Assembly (NCBI GenBank): GCA_030765555.1
Contig: JAVCCI010000074.1
Coordinates: 1-9,529 of the forward strand
Origin: Candidatus Kappaea frigidicola
Lineage (GTDB): Bacteria; Omnitrophota; Gorgyraeia; JAGLLT01
Length of the DNA: 9,529 nucleotides
Direction of reading: 5' to 3'
Shown here: positions 1-5,613 of the stretch, in pieces
Layout of the letters: each line of letters begins with the position of its first letter
Position numbering within the stretch: the stretch's first letter is position 1
Position numbers and translations under genes: made by a program
The notes under the pieces: generated by a model
What the model saw: the letters and a program-made list of their open reading frames with translations, nothing else
Told to the model about the DNA's origin: nothing
The model's database searches: none

Positions 1-365
1 CCTTCTTCTTCGGCTATAATCTGCTGTTCTCTGGCATAATTGAAATTATAAAGCGGAATGACATAATGGTCGTCACTGATTTTAATAGCTGGGGAAAAGA
101 GCACATCAACAATGGCACCGCCGGTATCATTGTGCCCTTGTATTTTTGAATATGTACCCAAAATATCGGTATTTAATATAGGAATAATTTTTTTTCCAAA
201 AAAGGTAACTTCCTTTTTTTCTGGCTTAGCATCATCTGTCAGCTCGAGATCCTTAGTATCCTTAGCTCCAACTTCAGAATCTGCTGCATATATTAAATTA
301 GAGGTTGCAAGGCATAACACTAGTGAGATTATTATTAAAGGTAAAATTTTTTTAACATTTTTCAT
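1..365 (-). CDS. Secreted, possibly outer-membrane beta-barrel protein (5' part only)
   Basis: This leftward gene starts with ATG at 365-363 and runs off the left edge after 121 codons, so only its N-terminus is visible. The start is supported by an AGGAG ribosome-binding site 7 nt upstream (373-377 on the + strand) and a strong promoter at 405-433. The protein opens with a classic signal peptide: MKNVKK, then a hydrophobic stretch (residues 8-24), with likely cleavage near IYAA-DS. A charged linker rich in D, E and K (about 29-52) follows. Next comes a stretch of alternating polar and hydrophobic residues with aromatic ends (about 53-112, for example GGAIVDVLFSPAIKI and YVIPLYNFNY) that looks like outer-membrane beta-strands. 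I do not recognise the family. A beta-barrel is an inference from strand pattern, and a soluble beta-rich periplasmic protein is equally possible. It is divergent from the 556 cluster and shares its promoter region. Confidence 0.8.
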   Translation of the reverse strand, partial: MKNVKKILPLIIISLVLCLATSNLIYAADSEVGAKDTKDLELTDDAKPEKKEVTFFGKKIIPILNTDILGTYSKIQGHNDTGGAIVDVLFSPAIKISDDHYVIPLYNFNYAREQQIIAEEE

Positions 366-404
366 CCTGCCACTCCTTTATGTATTAATTTTACATATAA
401 CGAA

Positions 405-433
405 ATTATAATATATGTGCATTCCAATGTAAA
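405..433 (-). promoter_or_regulatory. Sigma70-type promoter for the leftward secreted-protein gene
   Basis: On the minus strand TTTACA (433-428) and a perfect TATAAT (410-405) are separated by exactly 17 nt. Initiation near 398 would leave a leader of about 33 nt carrying the AGGAG site before the ATG at 365. Confidence 0.75.
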
Positions 434-444
434 GATAAATTTAC
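429..444. promoter_or_regulatory. Small inverted repeat between divergent promoters (possible operator)
   Basis: GTAAA (429-433) and TTTAC (440-444) are inverted arms around 6 nt. The site covers the -35 box of the leftward promoter and lies just upstream of the rightward -35 box at 458. This is where a shared regulator of both directions would bind, but the arms are short and AT-rich, so chance is a serious alternative. Confidence 0.25.
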
Positions 445-457
445 TTTTTTTACTCAC

Positions 458-487
458 TTGACAAATGGCTTATAAGAATAGTAGAAT
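458..487 (+). promoter_or_regulatory. Sigma70-type promoter for the 556 gene cluster
   Basis: A perfect TTGACA (458-463) is followed after 18 nt by TAGAAT (482-487), which matches the -10 consensus at five of six positions. Initiation near 494 gives a leader of about 60 nt ending in the AGGGGG ribosome-binding site (543-548) of the gene at 556. Confidence 0.65.
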
Positions 488-555
488 ATTGATGTAAAAG
501 ATTGTTTTTAATCGTGTTATGTAACGTAAGTATAAAATAATTAGGGGGAAATGCG

Positions 556-1128
556 ATGCGCACAGCTTTACTCTGCATTACTATATCAGTTCTAGCTTTA
601 TTTCAAATCAATTGTTCACAGAATTCAGAAAACACAGAAGCGGTGGCTCAAATCAATTCTTACTATATGAGTGTTGGTGATTTTAAGGAGGACCTTAAAA
701 GCTTATCTTTATATAGGCCACAGAGTGTAAAAACTTATGAAGGGCGGCTCAATGCCTTAAATGATATTCTGGAGAAAGAAATTCTCTTGCAGGAGGCCCA
801 GAATTTAAATCTAGATAAAGATGAAAGGTTCAGAAAAACAATAGAAAATTACTGGAAGCAGACATTACTTATTATGTTGATTGAAAAGAAGGCAAAAGAA
901 ATATCAGATGAAATTTTTGTATATGATAATGAAGTTCAAGCTTATTATAAAGCTCTTAAAGAAACTAACCCTGACATTGGTCCTTTAGCTGAGGTAAAGC
1001 CCGAAATAAAGAGAATTATTAGAAGCCAGAAGGAAACAGCAAAGATGAGGGAGTGGATTGAAGACGTAAAAGGCAAGACTTATATAAAAATTAATGAAGA
1101 CGTTCTTAAGAAAATTAATTTAGAATAA
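556..1128 (+). CDS. SurA-N-like chaperone lipoprotein lacking a PPIase domain
   Basis: This is a 190-residue exported protein. Residues 1-19 form a hydrophobic signal sequence ending at Cys20 (FQINC-SQN). That suggests a lipoprotein, although the lipobox is not canonical. Residues 29-115 resemble the N-terminal chaperone region of SurA/PpiC/PrsA proteins: an 'INSYYMSVGDFKEDL' opening, then 'LNALNDILEKEILLQEAQNLNLDKDERF', which is the usual helix that begins the export-chaperone fold. Residues 122-135 (VYDNEVQAYYKALK) match the segment that normally leads into a parvulin domain. Here, however, only about 12 residues separate it from the closing helix (EVKPEIKRIIRSQKE...MREWIEDV, about 147-171). 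The roughly 95-residue isomerase domain is therefore absent, which predicts chaperone-only activity in the periplasm. The start follows AGGGGG by 7 nt. An ATG at 551 is in another frame. It is the first gene of the cluster, with the HAMP gene 16 nt downstream. Confidence 0.8.
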   Translation: MRTALLCITISVLALFQINCSQNSENTEAVAQINSYYMSVGDFKEDLKSLSLYRPQSVKTYEGRLNALNDILEKEILLQEAQNLNLDKDERFRKTIENYWKQTLLIMLIEKKAKEISDEIFVYDNEVQAYYKALKETNPDIGPLAEVKPEIKRIIRSQKETAKMREWIEDVKGKTYIKINEDVLKKINLE

Positions 1129-1144
1129 GAATCGGAGGTTTTCA

Positions 1145-1702
1145 ATGTCAATTAAAAGAAGAAAATATTATATTAATAAGGGATTTCAATCCAGGTTTAT
1201 AGTTAAATTTTGTATTTTAATAGCCTTAGCATGTCTCGTATTTGGGGCATTAGTGTACTTGCTTTCGATGTCTAGTAGCACTACTGCTTTTGAAAATTCT
1301 AGATTGGTTATTAAATCTACTGCTGATTATCTCTTGCCAGTCATGATTTTAACAGCTTTAATTACAACTGTTATAATTAGTTTAGCTGTGATTTCAGTCA
1401 CATTATTTTTATCGCATAAGATAGCTGGTCCTGCTTATAGGTTTGAAAGAGCGGCCCAGGAAGTGACAGAGGGAAATCTTAGTTTTCAAGTTAAGCTACG
1501 TTCTGCTGATCAACTGCAATTTGTAGCTGAGAGTTTGGATGTAATGGTTAAATCTTTAAATGTTCGCATTTCATCTCTTAGGCAAAAGATGGATAATCTT
1601 TCTTTAGTTATGAAAAAACAGTCTGAGAAAAATCCAACCAGTAAAGAAATAGAAGAGCTTATAGATGATATCTCCCGGGAAATTAGTGCCTTCAAGCTTT
1701 AA
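1145..1702 (+). CDS. Two-TM HAMP-domain membrane protein without sensor or output domain
   Basis: This is a 185-residue inner-membrane protein. A basic N-terminus (KRRKYYINKGFQSRF) precedes TM1 (about 18-42). A periplasmic loop of only about 20 residues follows, then TM2 (about 63-90). A HAMP domain (about 90-143) starts with the recognisable 'HKIAGPAYRFERAAQEVTEGN' and contains 'LRSADQLQFVAESLDVMVKSL', the standard second HAMP helix. Residues 134-185 are a predicted coiled coil rich in K, E, S and L, and the protein then ends. Chemoreceptors and histidine kinases with this HAMP type carry a sensing domain in the loop and a signalling or kinase domain after the HAMP; both are missing here. 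It could be a membrane adaptor or a partner for an unlinked output protein. The ATG lies 6 nt after GGAGG (1134-1138). Its 3' end overlaps the next gene by 38 bp. Confidence 0.85.
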   Translation: MSIKRRKYYINKGFQSRFIVKFCILIALACLVFGALVYLLSMSSSTTAFENSRLVIKSTADYLLPVMILTALITTVIISLAVISVTLFLSHKIAGPAYRFERAAQEVTEGNLSFQVKLRSADQLQFVAESLDVMVKSLNVRISSLRQKMDNLSLVMKKQSEKNPTSKEIEELIDDISREISAFKL

Positions 1703-2270
1703 TAGGGCGCCCGTTTTTGGATTAATATTATTCATCGCCACCTTTTTTATTTATGGTGTTTTTCAAGGGGTACAGGCAGATGAATTAGATAATGCTTTCA
1801 AGGTCGAAGGTGATTATTGCACTTTGTACTTTGTGGGTAATGTTGACTTTAATGAGTTAGACAAGCATCTCAATATAAGGTTTGTTAATATTTCCGAAAT
1901 GGAAAGAAGGGCCCTCAGAACTACGAGCAGTATTTCTAAGAGAATTGCTCTAAAATGTGACATTATCCTTTTAAGGTCTGAGCAGATCCTTGATATGTAT
2001 CCTGCTGATTTTCATGTTAACGTAGTTTTTTATGAAACCACAGAAATGCTTGATGACGCTTATGAAGAAATTATGAGTGAGCGTAGACATCTCTACTCTT
2101 ATTATGTATATGAAAATAATACTATATATACTACTCAGAGTAGAATTAATGAAAATGTATTGGGTCATGAATTTGGTCACGCAATTGTAAATCACTACTT
2201 TATAGTACGTCCTCCGGAAACAGTCAGAGAGCTCCTCTCTCAATATGTTGATTACCATTTAAAGGATTAA
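1665..2270 (+). CDS. Exported HExxH zinc-metallopeptidase-like protein
   Basis: This is a 201-residue protein with an N-terminal hydrophobic segment (about 16-38, ending VQA-DE). It acts as a signal peptide or anchor, so the rest is periplasmic. Near the C-terminus it has VLGHEFGHAIVNHYF. H168, E169 and H172 form the HExxH zinc-binding and catalytic motif of peptidases. E189 in 'TVRELLSQYVD', 17 residues past H172, is a good candidate for the third, gluzincin-type ligand. The preceding 'NNTIYTTQSRINENVLGHE' fits the edge strand and active-site helix of small peptidase-MA-like proteins. The middle region (about 45-140) is not recognised. Substrate and activity are unknown. The start is uncertain. 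ATG 1665 sits inside the HAMP gene and is weakly preceded by GAAGAG; GTG 1686 would shorten the protein by 7 residues without touching the signal segment. The overlap suggests translational coupling to the HAMP gene. Confidence 0.75.
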   Translation: MISPGKLVPSSFNRAPVFGLILFIATFFIYGVFQGVQADELDNAFKVEGDYCTLYFVGNVDFNELDKHLNIRFVNISEMERRALRTTSSISKRIALKCDIILLRSEQILDMYPADFHVNVVFYETTEMLDDAYEEIMSERRHLYSYYVYENNTIYTTQSRINENVLGHEFGHAIVNHYFIVRPPETVRELLSQYVDYHLKD

Positions 2271-2319
2271 ATTGCGATTTATTAGCAATATTTTGAAGAA
2301 GAATAGCAATAATATTTAC

Positions 2320-2372
2320 TTGACTGTAATAGTTTACTCTGCTATAACTGTAATAGTTTACTCTGTTATATT
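2320..2372 (+). promoter_or_regulatory. Promoter with duplicated -10 region for the first FecR gene
   Basis: TTGACT (2320-2325) and TATAAC (2343-2348) are spaced 17 nt, each matching consensus at five of six positions. Because of the 24-bp repeat, a second -10-like box TATATT occurs at 2367-2372, but its corresponding upstream hexamer (ATAACT, 2344-2349) is poor. Initiation near 2355 would give a leader of about 68 nt before the ATG at 2423. Confidence 0.6.
2323..2370 (+). repeat. 24-bp tandem direct repeat, two copies
   Basis: Units 2323-2346 and 2347-2370 abut directly and differ at a single position (C2342 versus T2366). Each unit begins ACTGTAATAG, continues GTTTACTCTG, and ends TATA. 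The repeat lies wholly between genes and covers the promoter spacer plus most of the -10 box. Both the identity and the exact abutment are visible in the sequence. Confidence 0.95.
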
Positions 2373-2412
2373 AGAAACATACTATTAATTTATAAATCAT
2401 ATACAAAAAAAT

Positions 2413-2418
2413 GAGGTG
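2413..2418 (+). promoter_or_regulatory. Ribosome-binding site that selects ATG 2423
   Basis: GAGGTG lies 4 nt before the ATG at 2423. The in-frame ATG at 2411 has only ACAAAAAA upstream and itself overlaps this site. The later ATG is therefore the better start. Confidence 0.6.
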
Positions 2419-2422
2419 TGTT

Positions 2423-3406
2423 ATGAGATTTTTGCGTTTATCAATGTTTGTCTTTATGGGCTGTTTGCTTGTAGGGATGCTATCTGTTACTGCGGACATG
2501 TGTTGGGCAGTTGATGAATGTTTTAGCGGTATTGAATTTACCGGAACCGATGCGGTTGTAATTCGCTATAAAGGTAATGTTCAAATCCAGGAAAAAAATA
2601 ATAATGACTGGATGATGCCTGTTGTAGGTATGAGGCTGAAAAATGGCACTAAGATTAAGACAGGTAAAACATCTTCATACATTGAGCTCATGTTTAACTA
2701 TGCTGAGGACTCTTCTAAGAAAAATGTAGTACGCATAGAATATGGCTCAACTGTTGAACTTACAAAAATTTCTCCAGATAATACACTGATCTCTCTTGAT
2801 AAAGGTGGGCTTTCTTGTATATTGCAGAAAACAAATAAAGGTACAAAATTTGATGTTAAGACACCTGTGGCTATTTGTGGTGCTAAAGGTACTGGATGGA
2901 AAGTAACTCATAATCCAAAAACTACTGCATATTGTTTCGAAAATAAGATATTCATGCAGATGCTCAATGAACAAGGTCTGCCAGCTGGTGATCAATCCAA
3001 TATTAATGAAGGTCATAAGAAAACAATTGGCGGAGGTGGGTTTATTGGCCCAACTAAAAGAATTGGCTCTTGGCAGAAGCGAAGATGGAATTCTTGGATG
3101 AGAGATTTGGGTAAGTTCTGCAGTAGTAATCTTCCTGGTTCTGGCGGGAATACCGCTGATCCATACACACCGGTTCCTGGTGGAAGTAGTAATCTTAATA
3201 AAGATGCTGCCGATTTAAATAATAATTCAAAAGATGCTAAAAATGATAAATTAGGTGAGCAGAATGTTCAGGGTGCTGTCCTAAGAGGAAATCTTAGCGT
3301 AGATTCCGATGGTGATGGTGTTTTAGACAAGGATGATTTATATCCTGCCGACCCAAACCGCGCCTCAGGCGATGATTTAGACGGTGTCTTAATTGGTGGG
3401 GAGTAA
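2423..3406 (+). CDS. FecR-domain protein with a truncated TSP3 repeat (short paralogue)
   Basis: This is a 327-residue exported protein counted from ATG 2423 (an in-frame ATG at 2411 would add four residues). A signal peptide (1-29, ending MCWA-VD) precedes a FecR-like domain (about 42-205): 'VVIRYKGNVQIQ', 'VGMRLKNGTKIKTGKTSSYIELMF', 'VVRIEYGSTVELTKI', and 'GTKFDVKTPVAICGAKGTGWKV'. The FecR beta-domain is known from anti-sigma regulators and from many secreted proteins. No anti-sigma cytoplasmic part is present here, so a binding or structural periplasmic or surface role is more likely. A basic/Trp stretch (GSWQKRRWNSWMRDL) and an N/D/G-rich linker (about 235-290) lead to one calcium-binding TSP3 motif (DSDGDGVLDKDDLYPADPN, from D294). 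The protein stops abruptly after DLDGVLIGGE. The next gene is a paralogue that continues for about 370 more residues, so this copy looks C-terminally truncated. A terminator follows. Confidence 0.85.
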   Translation: MRFLRLSMFVFMGCLLVGMLSVTADMCWAVDECFSGIEFTGTDAVVIRYKGNVQIQEKNNNDWMMPVVGMRLKNGTKIKTGKTSSYIELMFNYAEDSSKKNVVRIEYGSTVELTKISPDNTLISLDKGGLSCILQKTNKGTKFDVKTPVAICGAKGTGWKVTHNPKTTAYCFENKIFMQMLNEQGLPAGDQSNINEGHKKTIGGGGFIGPTKRIGSWQKRRWNSWMRDLGKFCSSNLPGSGGNTADPYTPVPGGSSNLNKDAADLNNNSKDAKNDKLGEQNVQGAVLRGNLSVDSDGDGVLDKDDLYPADPNRASGDDLDGVLIGGE

Positions 3407-3457
3407 AATAAGCAGCTGCTTCTTAAAAACAGTAACAAGTATAATTTAGTTGATTAC

Positions 3458-3489
3458 AAGAGCCTTGATATAATTTCAGGGCTCTTTTT
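3458..3489 (+). terminator. Rho-independent terminator after the first FecR gene
   Basis: The arms AAGAGCC (3458-3464) and GGCTCTT (3480-3486) pair perfectly. The stem extends through one G-U and three Watson-Crick pairs to 3468/3476, giving 11 bp with a 7-nt loop. A run of five T (3485-3489) follows immediately. It separates the two FecR paralogues transcriptionally. Confidence 0.85.
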
Positions 3490-3499
3490 GCGAGCCTTC

Positions 3500-3528
3500 T
3501 TGACATAACTGTTTACATAAAGTATACT
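3500..3528 (+). promoter_or_regulatory. Strong sigma70-type promoter for the long FecR-TSP3 gene
   Basis: A perfect TTGACA (3500-3505), a 17-nt spacer, and TATACT (3523-3528, five of six) form a near-consensus promoter just downstream of the terminator. The expected start near 3535 is only about 6 nt before the first ATG (3541). The spacer contains GTTTAC, also present in the spacer of the promoter at 2320. Confidence 0.75.
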
Positions 3529-3540
3529 CATAAAAAAAGA

Positions 3541-5613
3541 ATGAAAGCAAATATGAAAAAAATAGTTTTTATTGCGTTCCTTTTTATAGCATTTGCTGGT
3601 ATCTCTCATACTGGATATTGCCAACAAGCAGCTTATGACGAAGCAATAAATGCCAGGATTGTCGAGATAATTAAAGTAGAGAATGAAGTTTTTTATAAAA
3701 AAAATTCTGATTTATATTGGCTTCCGGCTTCTACTGGTCTCAAGCTTGAAGAAGGCGACATGATTAAGACGGGCAAGAATGAGAATTCCTATGCTGAGCT
3801 TTTAGTCATTGAAATCAAAGAAGGCGGATTACAAGGCATCTTAAAATTAGCGTCTTCAACGCAAGCAATTATCGGTGTCTATAATAAAGATATTAATGAG
3901 GTAAAGCTTGATAAGGGTGAGCTTTCCTGTATTATAGAAAATCAAAATAAAAATTCATCATTTGAAGTCAGGACACCCACGGCTTTATGCGGCAGCAGGG
4001 GAACCGATTTTAAAGTATCATATAATCCGGTTACGACGGCATCATGTTTTAAAAATTCCATTTACTTACAGCAACTAAATTCACAAGGTAATCCTCAAGG
4101 TAATAAATTTACAATTAATCAGGGTTTTAAGAGAACAGCTGGTTCTGGTTTTTTAGGTCAAACTCAAAAGCTTTCCAAGCAGGAAAGAAGCGGATGGGCA
4201 GCTTGGCGCAATAATGCTTCTAAAACATTAAAAGCCAAAGCTTCAAGTTTTAAAGCTGGTAATGGTAGTTCAAATTCAGGTAAGAAATCTCTACAACAAG
4301 ATGCATCTAAAATGGAGCAGGAAGGCGATAAAGGTAAAGAGGATGCTGATGACGATAAAAAGAGTGATCAAAATTCTCAAGGTAGTGAAATGAGAAGGCA
4401 AGTAGCCGCTTTAAGTAGTCTTGATTCTGATGGTGATGGTGTTTTAGATGTTAATGATTTATACCCCAATGATCCCAATCGGGCTTCAGGTAATGACCTT
4501 GATGGCGATGGCACAGATGATGAGTTTGATGCTGATATAGATGGTGATGGTTATGTTAATGGTTCTGATGCTTTTGCGAGGGATTATTATGAGCAGTATG
4601 ATAGTGACTCTGATGGCTGGGGCAATAATGAGGATGCATTTCCTGATGATGCTGTTGCTGATGCTGATAGTACCGTTAAAGGATATGGATCTCGCCATGA
4701 AATAAGGCAGAAAATTTATGAATTAGTCGAAGAAGGTGATATCAGAGATGATATCGCTCAACATCGCAGTGATATTTACTCACGCGATATGGATGCGCGT
4801 ATGACCCAGCTAGCTGATGCTCAGATGCATAAAGTCATGACTGATAAATGGGGTAATAGAGTTAGAGTTGAGCAGTACATTATGCGTCCGGCTGATAATC
4901 AGGTCCAGATTTTAAATATAAACTTACGCACTGATGATACCTCTAATTTGGCTAGGCACGGATTATCAACTTTAAGTTTTACAACAACATTTAATAGGAT
5001 TATTGAGGGTGATGAGTTAAATGAACTACCCTGGCAAGAGTATTTAGATGTTTTTGAAGAAAGTGGAAGTTATAGAATTACCAGTACGGATCCAACATAT
5101 TATCAGGTCGGTAGTAGCGATCCCAAATTAGCTTATCCAACTAAGATGAAAATAGATCTCGCCCATAATAATGATTCTATTGAAGAGACAGTTTGGTTTG
5201 AGGAAAGAACTTATTCAACTACCTGGTATCAGGATATTTCTGAAACTTATCAATTTAGTGTAAATGGTACTTCTGAATATACAGCTATTGATGAATATTA
5301 TGATAATGCAGCTCAAACAGCAGCTGGTTTTACGGTTGATTTAAGCGGTAGACATACGCTTGTGAGTAATTTCTACGTTATAGATAATGCAGGTGATGCT
5401 GTAAGTAACGAATATTCCTACGATGACTTACGCGATATGTTATCTGTAGGTTTATTTCAATTAAGCAATGGATCTAATTTAGAAGCAGTCTTTAATTGTA
5501 GCGATGTCTTTAGTCAGCCGATAGATGTTATTATTAGTCCTATGAAGGATAGTAATTGGGAAGCTAATGTTGATTGGACAAACTGGACGCAGGAAGCTAT
5601 AGTTGCTGAGTGA
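3541..5613 (+). CDS. FecR-TSP3 secreted protein with large unrecognised C-terminal region
   Basis: This is a 690-residue exported protein. Its signal segment (1-27, MKKIVFIAFLFIAFAG core) is followed by a FecR-like domain (about 39-200). That domain is clearly paralogous to the upstream gene: both share 'GDMIKTGK / GTKIKTGK', 'LDKGELSC / LDKGGLSC' and 'TP-x-A-x-CG-x-x-GT'. Cys130, Cys150 and Cys169 keep the same spacing in both. A K/S/Q/D-rich linker (about 224-294) leads to TSP3-type calcium-binding repeats (295-371: DSDGDGVLD, DLDGDGTDD, DIDGDGYVNGSDAF, DSDSDGWGNNEDAF). Residues 380-690 start with a charged helical part (about 380-435, containing HEIRQKIYELVEEGD). Next comes a probable beta-rich part (WGNRVRVEQYIMRP, QVQILNINLR, SYRITSTDPTYYQ, YQFSVNGTSEYTA). 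I cannot assign these to a family. The role is probably surface or periplasmic. The start is open: ATG 3541 has almost no leader, and ATG 3553 gives the more usual MKK signal-peptide opening; neither has a clear ribosome-binding site. Confidence 0.85.
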   Translation: MKANMKKIVFIAFLFIAFAGISHTGYCQQAAYDEAINARIVEIIKVENEVFYKKNSDLYWLPASTGLKLEEGDMIKTGKNENSYAELLVIEIKEGGLQGILKLASSTQAIIGVYNKDINEVKLDKGELSCIIENQNKNSSFEVRTPTALCGSRGTDFKVSYNPVTTASCFKNSIYLQQLNSQGNPQGNKFTINQGFKRTAGSGFLGQTQKLSKQERSGWAAWRNNASKTLKAKASSFKAGNGSSNSGKKSLQQDASKMEQEGDKGKEDADDDKKSDQNSQGSEMRRQVAALSSLDSDGDGVLDVNDLYPNDPNRASGNDLDGDGTDDEFDADIDGDGYVNGSDAFARDYYEQYDSDSDGWGNNEDAFPDDAVADADSTVKGYGSRHEIRQKIYELVEEGDIRDDIAQHRSDIYSRDMDARMTQLADAQMHKVMTDKWGNRVRVEQYIMRPADNQVQILNINLRTDDTSNLARHGLSTLSFTTTFNRIIEGDELNELPWQEYLDVFEESGSYRITSTDPTYYQVGSSDPKLAYPTKMKIDLAHNNDSIEETVWFEERTYSTTWYQDISETYQFSVNGTSEYTAIDEYYDNAAQTAAGFTVDLSGRHTLVSNFYVIDNAGDAVSNEYSYDDLRDMLSVGLFQLSNGSNLEAVFNCSDVFSQPIDVIISPMKDSNWEANVDWTNWTQEAIVAE

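Noticed and set aside
112..411. Rightward 99-codon open frame
   Set aside because: It is the antisense shadow of the leftward secreted-protein gene, whose signal peptide, ribosome-binding site and promoter are all convincing.
2271..2289. ATTGC/GCAAT hairpin after the HExxH gene as a terminator
   Set aside because: The stem is only 5 bp and no T-run follows. Readthrough into the FecR gene remains possible.
3410..3421. Perfect 12-bp palindrome AAGCAGCTGCTT after the first FecR stop
   Set aside because: It has no loop and no T-run, so it is not a terminator. The real terminator lies at 3458-3489. It could bind a dimeric protein, but nothing else supports that.
3450..3474. TTGATT and TATAAT as a promoter
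   Set aside because: The spacing is only 13 nt, and the TATAAT is the loop of the terminator hairpin.
3387..3540. Frameshift joining the first FecR gene to lost TSP3 repeats
   Set aside because: No frame after 3406 encodes DxDGDG-type repeats before the terminator, so a simple frameshift does not explain the short protein.
4423..4680. DNA-level repeat array (GATGGTGATGGT-like)
   Set aside because: It is explained by Asp-Gly codons of TSP3 protein repeats and is not an independent DNA element.
4486..4698. Leftward 70-codon open frame rich in Ile
   Set aside because: It is the antisense of the GAT-rich TSP3 repeat codons, which creates long ATC/ATA runs without stops. It has no start signals.
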